A stretch of DNA of 37,817 nt. Origin: Verrucomicrobiota bacterium. Lineage in GTDB: Bacteria > Verrucomicrobiota > Verrucomicrobiia > Chthoniobacterales > UBA10450. The position numbers were made by a program, and so were the translations under genes. Positions 1 through 7,820 of the stretch are shown piece by piece. Location: contig QHNV01000085.1 of assembly GCA_003218535.1 (NCBI GenBank), forward strand, positions 1-37,817. The letters run 5' to 3'. The notes beneath the pieces are model-generated. The model did not search any database. It had not been told where the DNA came from and saw nothing but the letters and a program-made list of their open reading frames with translations. The number at the start of each line of letters is the position of its first letter. The stretch's first letter is position 1.

Positions 1-465
1 CTGATGAGGAAAGTCGAGAGACAGGGGGGTTGTGATGGTGTAACCGCGCGCGCGAAGCACCGACTCGAAACGATCGAGTGGTCCGTAGGCGTAAATCAGG
101 TTGTGGCGGTCGTAAACGAGCATCCCGTCGTTCGAAGAGCGAACCCAAACGTTATGCCGACCATCGCTGTCCCAGAACTGCCCGAAGCGTTCGAACAATG
201 CATCGAGCTCGGCTCGCGAAAGCTGGCCACTCTGATAGCGCCCAGGTTCACTCTGGCCGCGTGGCACGACAAGCACGTAAAGCAAAAGAAACGGCGCTGC
301 GAGAGCGAGCGTTAGCTCGCGAAGCAGCGCGGTACCATCGAACGACGCGGCGATGCGAAGCCGGGGCTGCGTGGATGTGTGCTCAAGCGCATACACTTTG
401 CCAAAGTCGTGTGGCAACCACTTCCCGTCCTGTTCGGATGCAAACTTCGGGTCATCGCGCGCCAT
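1..465 (-). CDS. Unknown protein, 3' end cut by window edge
   Basis: An open frame of 155 codons runs from an ATG at 465-463 leftwards off the window with no stop. I do not recognise the family. The protein starts MARDDPKFASEQDGKW. It has a polar N-terminal 45 residues, one hydrophobic stretch (about residues 53-68, ALAAPFLLLYVLVVP) that could be a membrane anchor, then a polar part with LSRAELDALFERFGQFWDSD and VYDRHNLIYAYGPLDRFE. The start lies only 3 nt downstream of a GTTAGGT core site (475-469, minus strand), the normal place for a gene in an integron cassette. There is no clear Shine-Dalgarno sequence. The frame is open a further 25 codons upstream but without an ATG there. Reality is supported by the protein-like composition and the cassette context, and function is unknown. 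Confidence 0.6.
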   Translation of the reverse strand, partial: MARDDPKFASEQDGKWLPHDFGKVYALEHTSTQPRLRIAASFDGTALLRELTLALAAPFLLLYVLVVPRGQSEPGRYQSGQLSRAELDALFERFGQFWDSDGRHNVWVRSSNDGMLVYDRHNLIYAYGPLDRFESVLRARGYTITTPLSLDFPHQ

Positions 466-468
466 GAG

Positions 469-591
469 ACCTAACGAGAACAAGATGAGCGACGGCGACC
501 GAGACCGCGCTTGGATAACATGGCAAGCATCGTAGCTACTCTTGGCGTGGACTCAAGGCGGGGCGCCGTTCGCTCCATCGCATGGTTAGGC
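469..591 (-). other. attC: Integron attC-like recombination site (123 bp)
   Basis: Read on the minus strand, this stretch begins with GCCTAAC (591-585, fits RYYYAAC) and ends with GTTAGGT (475-469, fits GTTRRRY). Inside these are two complementary blocks, GATGGAGCGAACGGCG (left arm) and CGCCGTCGCTCATC (right arm). They pair except for two unpaired extra bases, both on the left arm, which is how the L'' box of real attC sites differs from L'. That polarity puts the site at the 3' end of the GFA gene, in the same orientation as both flanking genes. Length is within the usual attC range. No integrase is visible, so this is an isolated or terminal part of an array. What I see is the two core boxes and the imperfect palindrome. 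That it is active is inference. Confidence 0.72.
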
Positions 592-602
592 CAGCTCAAC
601 CT

Positions 603-1043
603 TCATTGCTCCAGATTCTCCGGAGGTCCACCTAGGCCAGAGGGGCCGCGCCTTCTAGGCAGCTTCGGGTCAAACGACCAGTAGTCTGCGCTCTCTTCCG
701 TCCAAGAGTGCACTGCCAATTTGAGACCAGTGGGCTCATTGAGCGATGCCGCAGAAATGGAGACGAACGGCCACTGATCTGAAACTCCAAACAGGCTGGA
801 GCCGCACTTGCCGCAGAAGCCACGCTTGTTGTACTTCGAGGACTTGAACCATTTTAAGGAGCCTTTCTTGGTGATGACGAGATGCTCCTTCCGGGCCGCA
901 GTGACGGTGAAGAGACCACCGGAGAAGCGACGGCAGTTTCTGCAATGACAGGCAATGACCGTAGGGCGGAGCGGGCCAGCAATGACGAACCTGACGGAAC
1001 CGCACAGGCAACGACCGGATTGACGACGCTTCCGCTTGCTCAT
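603..1043 (-). CDS. GFA/CENP-V family zinc protein
   Basis: The 146-residue product has the cysteine pattern of the GFA (glutathione-dependent formaldehyde-activating enzyme-like, CENP-V) fold: CLCGSVRF near residues 13-20, CHCRNCRRFSG near 32-42, and GFCGKCGSSLFG near 76-87. Together these bind structural and catalytic-type zinc. The domain fills most of the protein and the last 25 residues are proline-rich and unrelated. The family includes S-hydroxymethylglutathione synthase-like proteins, but most members have no proven substrate, so I assign only the family. The ATG lies 11 nt after a GTTAGGC core site, and an attC-like site starts 11 nt after the stop, so the gene fills one integron-type cassette. 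GFA proteins are common cassette passengers. Confidence 0.85.
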   Translation of the reverse strand: MSKRKRRQSGRCLCGSVRFVIAGPLRPTVIACHCRNCRRFSGGLFTVTAARKEHLVITKKGSLKWFKSSKYNKRGFCGKCGSSLFGVSDQWPFVSISAASLNEPTGLKLAVHSWTEESADYWSFDPKLPRRRGPSGLGGPPENLEQ

Positions 1044-1053
1044 CTGTCAGTGG

Positions 1054-1060
1054 GCCTAAC
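1054..1060 (-). other. Cassette-boundary core site GTTAGGC
   Basis: On the minus strand GTTAGGC fits the GTTRRRY recombination core and precedes the GFA start by 10 nt. It would be the 5' edge of the GFA cassette. To its right (1061-1280) I find no partner RYYYAAC box and no integrase gene. That 220-nt stretch holds only a 6-bp hairpin (1071-1085, GCAGAA-TTT-TTCTGC) and the leader of the next gene. The array therefore seems to end here, or the flanking site has decayed. A lone 7-mer is weak by itself. The distance to the full attC-like site gives it meaning. Confidence 0.45.
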
Positions 1061-1280
1061 ATCGTAATAAGCAGAATTTTTCTGCCTATTTCTTGAGGTT
1101 GCCTCTAATATCGGCTGCAAATGCAGAAGAGGAGTCGGCATTTTTCGCGAGTTCGTTCGGCCAAAATAGGCGCTTTCCCAAGGGAAGAAAAGCAATTTTC
1201 CCAGCCGTCGCCGCAGCCGCGCAAGTTGCTCGATCAGCGCGTAAAAGCTTCGCTCACGCGCCAGGAGTGACGTCCAGCTG

Positions 1281-1547
1281 ATGCACTATGTGTATGTGCT
1301 CCGCTCACTAAAAGACAGCGGATTTTACATTGGCTACTCAGCTAATCTTCGAAAAAGACTTACTGAGCATGTTACTGGCGAATCATTTGCTACGTCTCAT
1401 CATGGCCCTTGGCAGCTTGTCTACTACGAAGCTTACTTGAACCAAGCTGACGCGCTTGGACGCGAACGATACTTGAAAAGCAGTGCAGGGCGGCGATTTC
1501 TGAAAGCACAGCTAAGGCACTATTTGTCGGAAGAGCCGCTCAGTTGA
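1281..1547 (+). CDS. Small GIY-YIG domain protein
   Basis: This 88-residue protein is a single GIY-YIG nuclease domain of the YhbQ/UPF0213 type. The start reads YVYVLRSLKDSGFYIGYS, giving the two tyrosine blocks of the motif (YVYVL and FYIGY). It is followed by the conserved Arg in LRKRLTEH and the Glu in GRERYLKSS that should bind the metal. Full length for the family. These stand-alone proteins can nick or cut DNA in vitro and are often linked to repair or mobile DNA, but the role of this clade is not established. It lies alone between the end of the cassette region and the S23 element. An 8-bp hairpin (1549-1573) sits right after its stop. Confidence 0.85.
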   Translation: MHYVYVLRSLKDSGFYIGYSANLRKRLTEHVTGESFATSHHGPWQLVYYEAYLNQADALGRERYLKSSAGRRFLKAQLRHYLSEEPLS

Positions 1548-1548
1548 A

Positions 1549-1720
1549 AACGCGTAGCGAAGCTTTACGCGTTACACGCATGTCCTTAACAAACCGGGCA
1601 TCGGTGTGAAGAGTCCGCTGGACTGAGAAGTTCGCGAACGCGAGGGCGCGTTCGGTCCGAGCCGGACTGGCATTAGCACGCGAGGGCGCCCGCACACGGG
1701 CGGGCAGGCAGTGCGCTCGC
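1549..1720. repeat. Cluster of short intergenic hairpins
   Basis: The 225-nt gap after the GIY-YIG gene carries several small palindromes: AACGCGTA...TACGCGTT (1549-1573), AGTCC-GCT-GGACT (about 1612-1624), GTCCG-AGC-CGGAC (about 1656-1668) and GCCCG-CACA-CGGGC near 1690. Two copies of the phrase ACGCGAGGGCGC are also present. None has the T-tract of an intrinsic terminator in the direction of the upstream gene. I see no coding frame of protein-like quality here. They belong to the same kind of dispersed hairpin seen in many gaps of this window. Confidence 0.4.
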
Positions 1721-1730
1721 GCGCATGGGA

Positions 1731-1758
1731 TGAGGGTTGATAGTTGAGAGTTGAGGGA
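1731..1758 (+). repeat. Heptamer array left of the S23 gene
   Basis: Four tandem 7-mers in perfect phase: TGAGGGT, TGATAGT, TGAGAGT, TGAGGGA. The array ends 14 nt before the ATG of the S23 gene. The reverse complements of these 7-mers reappear in a second array that begins at the gene's stop codon (2129-2156), so the gene is bracketed by inverted short tandem repeats. Confidence 0.8.
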
Positions 1759-1772
1759 CTTATAAGTGCGGA

Positions 1773-2129
1773 ATGTTTAATTTTGAAAAACTCGATGTTT
1801 GGCAGGAAGCAATTCAGTTTGCTGATCTGGTGTATGAATTGACCGGTGATTTTCCGGACGGGGAACGTTTCGGATTGACCAATCAGATGCGGCGTGCCGC
1901 TGTGTCTATTTCATCGAATCTAGCGGAAGGAAGTTCACGCGTATCGCGGACCGATTTCGGCCGCTTCGTAGAAATTGCAACGGGATCTCTGTTCGAGGTT
2001 GTTTCGCAAACTACGATCGCGCTTCGCCGAAGAATGATCGCGCAAAACGATTATAAACGTATCTACGCGGCAGCTGAAAAACAGAGCAAAATGCTCAGCG
2101 GATTGCGCAGGTCATTGTCTGCGACGTAA
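1773..2129 (+). CDS. Four-helix-bundle S23/bAvd-like protein
   Basis: The 118-residue protein matches the S23 family (23S rRNA intervening-sequence protein, related to the accessory variability protein Avd of diversity-generating retroelements). It opens with the typical FEKLDVWQEAIQFADLVYEL helix. The second helix carries the hallmark QMRRAAVSISSNLAEGSSR, followed by FGRFVEIATGSLFEV and a last helix. Family members form basic pentameric four-helix bundles that bind nucleic acid. The role of free-standing copies is unknown. No rRNA and no reverse transcriptase are near it. The gene is set between inverted 7-nt repeat arrays whose inner edge touches the stop codon. The paralogue at 36211-36600 has the same layout with 8-nt repeats. 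Confidence 0.88.
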   Translation: MFNFEKLDVWQEAIQFADLVYELTGDFPDGERFGLTNQMRRAAVSISSNLAEGSSRVSRTDFGRFVEIATGSLFEVVSQTTIALRRRMIAQNDYKRIYAAAEKQSKMLSGLRRSLSAT

Positions 2130-2156
2130 CTCTCAACCCTCAGCCAAAGACCCTCA
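2129..2156 (+). repeat. Inverted heptamer array right of the S23 gene
   Basis: Units ACTCTCA (2129-2135), ACCCTCA (2136-2142), a diverged GCCAAAG (2143-2149) and ACCCTCA (2150-2156) keep a strict 7-nt period. They are reverse complements of TGAGAGT and TGAGGGT in the left array. The first base overlaps the last base of the S23 stop codon. Transcribed together, the two arrays could form a long imperfect stem enclosing the whole gene. Confidence 0.8.
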
Positions 2157-2164
2157 ACGGTCTG

Positions 2165-2746
2165 CTACGCTGGCGCGCCGCCGAGTGCGCCGGGCAGGGG
2201 CGGGGTGACGTCGGGTGCGGCGACAACTTGTTTGGGCGGTTTTTCTGCCGGCATTTTTTGACCGTCCGGGGGTGCAGTTCTGCCTGGCGGATTGATCAAG
2301 CGACCGTGCTCGACAATCTCTTTAAGTTGTGAGCCATCGAGAGTTTCGAATTCCAGCAGTGCCTTGGCGATTACCTCGAGCTTGTCCCGGTTGGCAATGA
2401 GTGTCTTTTTCGCCAGTTGATACGCGTCGTCGAGTAGTTTTTTCACTTCCTGATCGATCTGTTCCGCCGTCGCTTCGCTGTAATCGCGAGCGCGCGAAAT
2501 GTCGCGACCGAGGAAAACGTAATCTTCGTGGTCGCCATATTCGACCATGCCCATTTTTTCGCTCATGCCCCATTCACAAACCATCCGGCGCGCGATTGCC
2601 GTTGCCATTTTGATATCGCCGCGCGCGCCATTGGTAATGTCCCCGAACACTATTTCTTCAGCGACGCGTCCGCCCATGCTGACGGCCAGACCGGCGAGCA
2701 ATTCGTTTTTGCGATTTGTGTATTTGTCTTCCTCCGGCAACCACAT
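2165..2746 (-). CDS. ftsH: FtsH C-terminal fragment (M41 domain remnant)
   Basis: This frame encodes the back half of the FtsH M41 peptidase domain: [19 protein letters not shown], then [18 protein letters not shown] and the helical tail. Homology extends upstream of the ATG in the same frame (RGPSLGST, to about 2770), which is the end of the IPRG-ALG motif. The preceding 45 to 50 residues of the family, including the zinc site HEAGH, are absent. The upstream AAA+ part is in another frame. The conserved AEEIVFG region is present, including the Glu/Asp ligand neighbourhood. Without HEXXH no protease activity is expected. The C-terminal 40 residues are proline/alanine-rich. Whether this part is translated at all is doubtful. 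The break is either a real lesion or an assembly error. Confidence 0.8.
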   Translation of the reverse strand: MWLPEEDKYTNRKNELLAGLAVSMGGRVAEEIVFGDITNGARGDIKMATAIARRMVCEWGMSEKMGMVEYGDHEDYVFLGRDISRARDYSEATAEQIDQEVKKLLDDAYQLAKKTLIANRDKLEVIAKALLEFETLDGSQLKEIVEHGRLINPPGRTAPPDGQKMPAEKPPKQVVAAPDVTPPLPGALGGAPA

Positions 2747-4061
2747 TGTCGATCCAAGCGATGGGCCGCGTGTCGCGCGCTTCTTCCAGTTCCGCGAGCG
2801 TGATTCCTTTTAATCCGCGACGCGCGGCGAGCAACGCTGCTTCGTTGATCACATTGGCCAGTTCCGCACCGGAGTAACCCGGCGTCCCGCGCGCAACCAC
2901 GGCGAGATCGACTCCTTCGGCAAGTTTCACTTTCTTGGCGTGAACCCGCAGAATTTCTTCGCGTCCTTTCACGTCGGGCAAATTAACCGTAATCTGGCGA
3001 TCAAAGCGTCCGGGCCGCAGCAACGCCGGGTCGAGGACATCGGGCCGGTTAGTAGCTGCGATGATGATCACGCCTTCCTGCGTGTCGAATCCGTCCATCT
3101 CGACGAGCAACGCATTTAATGTTTGCTCGCGCTCGTCGTGGCCGCCGCCAACACCATGCCCGCGATGACGCCCGACCGCGTCAATTTCGTCGATGAAAAT
3201 AATGCAGGGCGCCGATTTCTTGCCTTGCTCGAACATGTCGCGCACGCGCGACGCGCCGACGCCGACAAACATCTCCACAAAATCCGAGCCGCTGATGGAG
3301 AAGAACGGCACATCCGCTTCGCCTGCGATAGCGCGTGCCAGCAATGTTTTGCCCGTGCCGGGCGGGCCAACCATGAGCACGCCCTTGGGAATGCGACCGC
3401 CCAGTTTTTGGAATTTTTTCGGATCACGCAAAAACTCGACGAGCTCCTGCACTTCGTCTTTTGCTTCCTCGACACCGGCGACATCCCGAAACGTGATCTT
3501 GTTTTTGTCCCGGGCGAGCATTCGCGCTTTCGATTTCCCGAAATTAAGCGCGCCCTTTCCAGCCATGCGGATTTGCTGGCGGAACAAAAAGTAAAGCACG
3601 AGCAGGAAAAGCGCGATCGGCAGAAAACCGACTACGGTCTGCGCCAGCACGTTGGATTCAGTTTTGATGGCTGGTTGAATACCCGCGGCAGCGAGCTTTT
3701 GCTGCAAATCATTCGTGAAATTCAGATAGACAGTGGTTTTGAACGGGACCTGCTGCGCGGGCGCGGCACCTACTCCCTGGCGAACGTAAACCCCGCGCAG
3801 CGTCTGAGTAGGCCGGCCATCTTCGACCACTAACTGAAGCGGATAATTCTTGTCGTTAACGATCTGTTTGTTCTCCAGCAGGTCGAGAAAACGGTTGTAG
3901 GGGACGTCCTCGAGCGGCTGCATTCCGCCGCGGAAATAAAGCATCGCCAGCGCGATGCAGCCGAACCCAATCGCTAGCAGAATGATGCCGCGCCAGTTAA
4001 AATTGGGTTCGTTCCCCCGGGATTTATTCTCCCGCTGAGGGTTACGATCGGATTGAGCCAT
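2658..4061 (-). CDS. ftsH: FtsH N-terminal/AAA+ fragment, frame broken before protease domain
   Basis: FtsH is the membrane-bound ATP-dependent zinc protease. This frame has an N-terminal TM (about residues 24-43), a periplasmic stretch, a second TM (about 140-165), and the AAA+ module: Walker A GPPGTGKT, Walker B IIFIDEID, and the second region of homology [20 protein letters not shown]. The family match ends at [11 protein letters not shown] and the last 35 residues (from TRPIAWIDN on) are a wrong-frame tail. The next recognisable block, [17 protein letters not shown], lies in another frame. Between them about 45-50 residues that should hold the HEAGH zinc motif are missing. A protein made from this frame would be an ATPase without protease. 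A possible promoter lies at 4083-4111. Confidence 0.88.
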   Translation of the reverse strand: MAQSDRNPQRENKSRGNEPNFNWRGIILLAIGFGCIALAMLYFRGGMQPLEDVPYNRFLDLLENKQIVNDKNYPLQLVVEDGRPTQTLRGVYVRQGVGAAPAQQVPFKTTVYLNFTNDLQQKLAAAGIQPAIKTESNVLAQTVVGFLPIALFLLVLYFLFRQQIRMAGKGALNFGKSKARMLARDKNKITFRDVAGVEEAKDEVQELVEFLRDPKKFQKLGGRIPKGVLMVGPPGTGKTLLARAIAGEADVPFFSISGSDFVEMFVGVGASRVRDMFEQGKKSAPCIIFIDEIDAVGRHRGHGVGGGHDEREQTLNALLVEMDGFDTQEGVIIIAATNRPDVLDPALLRPGRFDRQITVNLPDVKGREEILRVHAKKVKLAEGVDLAVVARGTPGYSGAELANVINEAALLAARRGLKGITLAELEEARDTRPIAWIDNVVAGGRQIHKSQKRIARRSGRQHGRTRR

Positions 4062-4082
4062 AAGAATTATTAACGCTGTTAA

Positions 4083-4111
4083 AAATTACCATGAACAAAC
4101 TGGCAATGCAA
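4083..4111 (-). promoter_or_regulatory. Possible sigma-70-type promoter for ftsH
   Basis: Minus-strand TTGCAT (4111-4106), a 17-nt spacer and TAATTT (4088-4083) fit a weak housekeeping promoter. It lies 22 nt upstream of the ftsH ATG in the 147-bp gap between divergent genes. It is a pattern match only. Confidence 0.3.
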
Positions 4112-4162
4112 AATAGCCCGGGCCAGGGGTTTCATTTCCCGCCTATGTATCGTGGCGGCGCA

Positions 4163-4190
4163 TTGCGTCGCTCGTCGGTTCTGGTAACAT
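4163..4190 (+). promoter_or_regulatory. Possible promoter for the ABC transporter gene
   Basis: TTGCGT (4163-4168), a 16-nt spacer and TAACAT (4185-4190) fit a weak sigma-70 promoter 18 nt before the ATG at 4209. The leader would be very short and shows no clear Shine-Dalgarno sequence. It is a pattern match only. Confidence 0.28.
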
Positions 4191-4208
4191 TTCAACTCGA
4201 ACGTCGAC

Positions 4209-7200
4209 ATGACAGAACTGGTCTCATCGGTTGCGGATAGGATTGATCGCGCGGTGCAGCGCGTGACGCCCTTGGCCTATCGAGTGCGACGGACCGGTCG
4301 CCGTTTGGTGCGGCGCGCATTACGCAAGCCGCGAAGCGTCTCCGAGGGGCCCAATCTGCTGCCGCTACTGATTCAAGTTCTGGCGAGCTTCACCAAGGCA
4401 GATGGAGTTCTGCTCGAGGAAGAAATCGATTCCAGCCTCGGTTTTTTACGTTACGATTACCCCGACGCGGTTTATTCGGAGCTGCGACAATTATTCCGCC
4501 AGGCGCTCTACGAGCAGCAAGACCTCGCCGCCATGGCGCAAAAGCTTAGCGCTCAGCTGAGCACGGAGCGCAAAATCATGCTCGGGGTTCAGCTCTACGA
4601 TTTGATTTCGCAAGCTGGCCTGAAACAGGAACAGGTGGTCGCGTTTTATTCGTTCATGTCACAGTTGGGCATGGCGGCACAGGCGATCGATATCGTTTAT
4701 CAGCTCAACGCGTCGGAGGATTCCGACCCCGCCATCTACCAGCGCGGCGCGTCGCCGCTCGAATCGCTCTCTTTTGGAGCAGATCGACACACGGACGTGA
4801 TACTAAAGAACCTCACTAATAACGACCGCGTGATGGCTTTTCGTTATCACGACCTCATCTTGCTGAAAAATTACAGCGGACTGAATGTCTCGGTGCGCGG
4901 CAGACCACTGGTACGGGGTGGGTTTTGCCGAATTTATCCGGGGCAACGCATCTTGGTTGGCGATCAGGTGCTTACCTATCAGGAGGTGGCGCAATATTTC
5001 AACGCCAAGAAAAACGTTTCGTTGCCGCAGATTTTCATTCGGGTGAACAAAGACGCTGATGAAGTGGAGCTCGAGCGTTCGCGGACGCGCGAAAGCTCAC
5101 TTCGGGTTGCCTTCGGATTGAAAGTGCGCGTCAAGGCCCTGCGCGATGTCGATGCAGAGCTCAATGGAGTGCGACTCAAGGCCGGCACAAAAGTCGAAGC
5201 GACATTGGAAGATAAGATCGTTTTCCACAATGACACCGAGCTGGATTTCATGGATTTGCGTCGGCGAGCACGTGCACTGGGCGGCCGATTTCAGCTCAAG
5301 GCGGCCAAGTCGGAATATCTGGTCTCGAATGATCCGAGCCGGCTGCAAGCCGACGATATTTTGCTTTCGCCTGGAACCAGCGGTGACGTGTTATTGAAGA
5401 TTTTTTGCGATTACGACCAGCGGGTCGGTCTGCTGGAGGTGATTGAATCCGATCGTCCAATCCTGGTGGGTGAAACGCCTGTGCGTACTACAGCACCACT
5501 AAGGGATGGCGACACCATTCGAATCGACGTCGGGCAATTCCTGCGATGCAATTTTTCAGAACGAATCATTGAGGAAGAGCGCAATATCATTCGGACCCTT
5601 GAGGTAAACGAAGTCACGCACCGCTTTAACAAGGGCGAAATTGGGCTGGAGGGGATTTCCTTCAACGTGACGCGTGGCGAGCTGGTTTGCGTGATGGGCG
5701 CGAGCGGCTCTGGAAAAAGCACGCTACTGAAAGTGTTAGCCGGTCAACTTCAGTCCACCAGCGGCGACGTTCTGCTCAACGGCCAATCCCTCTATCGAAA
5801 TCTCGATGTGTTGAAGCACTACATCAGTTACATGCCGCAACAGGATGCCTTCGACGAGCATCTCACCATTGGTGAGAATTTGCAGTTCGCGGCTGCGATC
5901 CGTGCGCCGCATCTTTCACGGCGCGACCGCGTTCGGCGGTTAGATGCAAAGCTAATTGAGCTCGGCTTGAGCGAACGCCGGGATGCAGTGGTCGGCAGCG
6001 CGGACAGGAAACTATTGAGCGGCGGCGAGCGCAAACGTCTCAACATCGGGCTGGATATGATCGGCATGTCGGACGTGTATCTGTTCGATGAACCGACTTC
6101 GGGTCTCTCCTCGAAGGACTCGGAACATGTGATGGAGATCATCCGTGGGATGGCGCATAACAAGATCATCATCGTCACCATTCACCAGCCGAGCTCGAAG
6201 ATTTTTCAGATGTTTCATAAGGCCCTCCTGCTGGATAAAGGCGGCCGGCTCGTCTTTTTTGGCGCACCCTCGGAGATGCTGCGTTATTTTGCCGAGGCGG
6301 AACACCAGCATCAGTTCGGTGCAGAGTTGGGTGCGTGCCCAGCGTGCGGCACGACTCGTCCGGAGTTCATCTTTGATGTCTTGGAGACGCCGCTGCGCGA
6401 TTTAAGCGGCGACGTTATCTACGAGGAAAACGCTCGCAGCCAGCTTGTGCCTTCGCGTCGCTACTCGCCGGAATTCTGGCGCGACAAATACGAAGCGTTC
6501 CGATTAATCCAGGATGTCAAACAGGTCTCTTTGCGTCAGGAACCGGTCGTGCCTCTGCCCGTTGCGCCCGCCGAGAGGAAACGCCTCCCGTTTCGTTGGC
6601 ACGATCAGTGGACGCAGTTTCGCACGCTTTTGCGCCGGGCGTTCATAAGCAAATTGCGCAATCGTGCAAACCTTGTTATCACAATCTGCGTCTCGCCGGT
6701 GTTGGCGTTGCTCGTTGCCACGATTTTGCGCTACTCGGAAACTGGCACTTACGATTTCGCGTCTGCTTATCATATCCCCACATTTCTGTTCCTTGGCCTG
6801 ATCATTGCCATGTTCCTTGGTCTAACGAATAGCGCCGATGATATCATTCGCGACCGCGCGGTGCTCCAGCGCGAGCGCAATCTCGATGTGCGCCTATCCT
6901 ACTACGTGATCGCCAAGACGGTGACGCTTGGCGTATTCGCCCTCATCCAATGTGTGCTTTTCGTTCTAATCGGCAATTATGTCCTCGAAATCCGTGGAAT
7001 GTTCTGGATTTACCTAGGAATTATGTTCATGACAGCCATGAGCGGCGTGTCGCTTGGCCTGCTGATTTCCTCGCTGGTCGCGGATCCGAAAACGGCGGCC
7101 AACATTGTCCCGCTCGTTTTGATTCCGCAAATTATCATGGGCGGGGCACTCATTAAATATGAGGACATGAATCGGAACCTCGCGTTGCTTTATGCGCTTT

Positions 7201-7820
7201 CGCATTGGTTCTCCGAACATCCGAGCGCGGACAAAAGCAAGAAAATGGAGAGCAAGCTTCAAGTGCCATTTGTTTGTCAATTTATTGCCATGCGTTGGTC
7301 ATACGAAGAGATGGTTTTGGCGCAGGCGAAACTTAACCCACTTACACGCCGGCAAGAGCGAGCCCAGCGCGAGATCGATCGGATTGTCGCCAGGCATCTG
7401 CAAGATTCCGCGGAAAGTAAGCGACTCGAAGACCTGAAAGAAACGCTCGCGCTGCTTTCAGGATTGGAGGCGAAGTCGGTCGGCGAACTGGACCGGTATC
7501 TCGGCTTGGTAGATCAAATTCTCGATGGCAAACGGCCATTCGACCGCGACCTTTTCAAAGGCGCCAACGGCCCGATCACAGCCGAACAAATCTATGTCAA
7601 CCAAAAGATCTCGGATCTGATTTCGAACGCCGAGATGGAGCAAAACGATTATCGCCGTGGCAATCGGCCGAACGTGTTCTTTGGCGCACAGAAAGACTAT
7701 TTCGGGATCAAAATCGGCGCGTTTACTTTTAACACGACTGTACTGATTGTATCGACCCTCGGCTTGCTCGCGCTGCTTCATTGGATTTTGCGAAAACAAC
7801 TGCAAGTGCGAAGGAGCTAA
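4209..7820 (+). CDS. Giant ABCG-like ABC transporter with TerB-like N-terminus
   Basis: The 1203-residue protein combines several modules. Residues about 45-165 are helical and acidic (SFTKADGVLLEEEID, YSFMSQLGMAAQAIDIVYQL), resembling TerB/DjlA-like domains. Residues about 190-460 are beta-rich with FHA-like phrases (GDTIRIDVGQFLRCNF). The ATPase follows: Walker A GASGSGKST near 498, signature LSGGERKRLN near 602, Walker B VYLFDEPTSG near 620-630, and switch His in TIHQPSS near 658. A CPACG pair lies near 715. The ABC2-type membrane part begins about 815, with RDRAVLQRERNLDVRLSYY matching the cytoplasmic loop of ABCG half-transporters, about five TMs, a long soluble insertion and a last TM at the C-terminus. 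ATPase-before-permease order is that of White/ABCG. The substrate is unknown. The next gene starts directly after the stop. Confidence 0.85.
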   Translation: MTELVSSVADRIDRAVQRVTPLAYRVRRTGRRLVRRALRKPRSVSEGPNLLPLLIQVLASFTKADGVLLEEEIDSSLGFLRYDYPDAVYSELRQLFRQALYEQQDLAAMAQKLSAQLSTERKIMLGVQLYDLISQAGLKQEQVVAFYSFMSQLGMAAQAIDIVYQLNASEDSDPAIYQRGASPLESLSFGADRHTDVILKNLTNNDRVMAFRYHDLILLKNYSGLNVSVRGRPLVRGGFCRIYPGQRILVGDQVLTYQEVAQYFNAKKNVSLPQIFIRVNKDADEVELERSRTRESSLRVAFGLKVRVKALRDVDAELNGVRLKAGTKVEATLEDKIVFHNDTELDFMDLRRRARALGGRFQLKAAKSEYLVSNDPSRLQADDILLSPGTSGDVLLKIFCDYDQRVGLLEVIESDRPILVGETPVRTTAPLRDGDTIRIDVGQFLRCNFSERIIEEERNIIRTLEVNEVTHRFNKGEIGLEGISFNVTRGELVCVMGASGSGKSTLLKVLAGQLQSTSGDVLLNGQSLYRNLDVLKHYISYMPQQDAFDEHLTIGENLQFAAAIRAPHLSRRDRVRRLDAKLIELGLSERRDAVVGSADRKLLSGGERKRLNIGLDMIGMSDVYLFDEPTSGLSSKDSEHVMEIIRGMAHNKIIIVTIHQPSSKIFQMFHKALLLDKGGRLVFFGAPSEMLRYFAEAEHQHQFGAELGACPACGTTRPEFIFDVLETPLRDLSGDVIYEENARSQLVPSRRYSPEFWRDKYEAFRLIQDVKQVSLRQEPVVPLPVAPAERKRLPFRWHDQWTQFRTLLRRAFISKLRNRANLVITICVSPVLALLVATILRYSETGTYDFASAYHIPTFLFLGLIIAMFLGLTNSADDIIRDRAVLQRERNLDVRLSYYVIAKTVTLGVFALIQCVLFVLIGNYVLEIRGMFWIYLGIMFMTAMSGVSLGLLISSLVADPKTAANIVPLVLIPQIIMGGALIKYEDMNRNLALLYALSHWFSEHPSADKSKKMESKLQVPFVCQFIAMRWSYEEMVLAQAKLNPLTRRQERAQREIDRIVARHLQDSAESKRLEDLKETLALLSGLEAKSVGELDRYLGLVDQILDGKRPFDRDLFKGANGPITAEQIYVNQKISDLISNAEMEQNDYRRGNRPNVFFGAQKDYFGIKIGAFTFNTTVLIVSTLGLLALLHWILRKQLQVRRS

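Noticed and set aside
1061-1280. attI site or integrase gene at the right end of the cassette region
   Set aside because: No tyrosine recombinase frame and no second core box in the expected distance.
1093-1281. Small TTG-started open frame between the cassette edge and the GIY-YIG gene
   Set aside because: No recognisable family, rare start, no ribosome-binding site, and alanine/serine-rich composition typical of chance frames in this base composition.
1731-1758. CRISPR array
   Set aside because: The units are 7 nt and directly joined without spacers. The same holds for the arrays at 7831, 36199 and 36603.
1773-2129. Part of a diversity-generating retroelement (Avd)
   Set aside because: No reverse transcriptase, no template/variable repeat pair and no C-type lectin target gene are in the window.
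2600-2800. Programmed frameshift in ftsH
   Set aside because: The HEAGH-containing segment is absent from every frame, so shifting ribosomes could not restore a complete enzyme.
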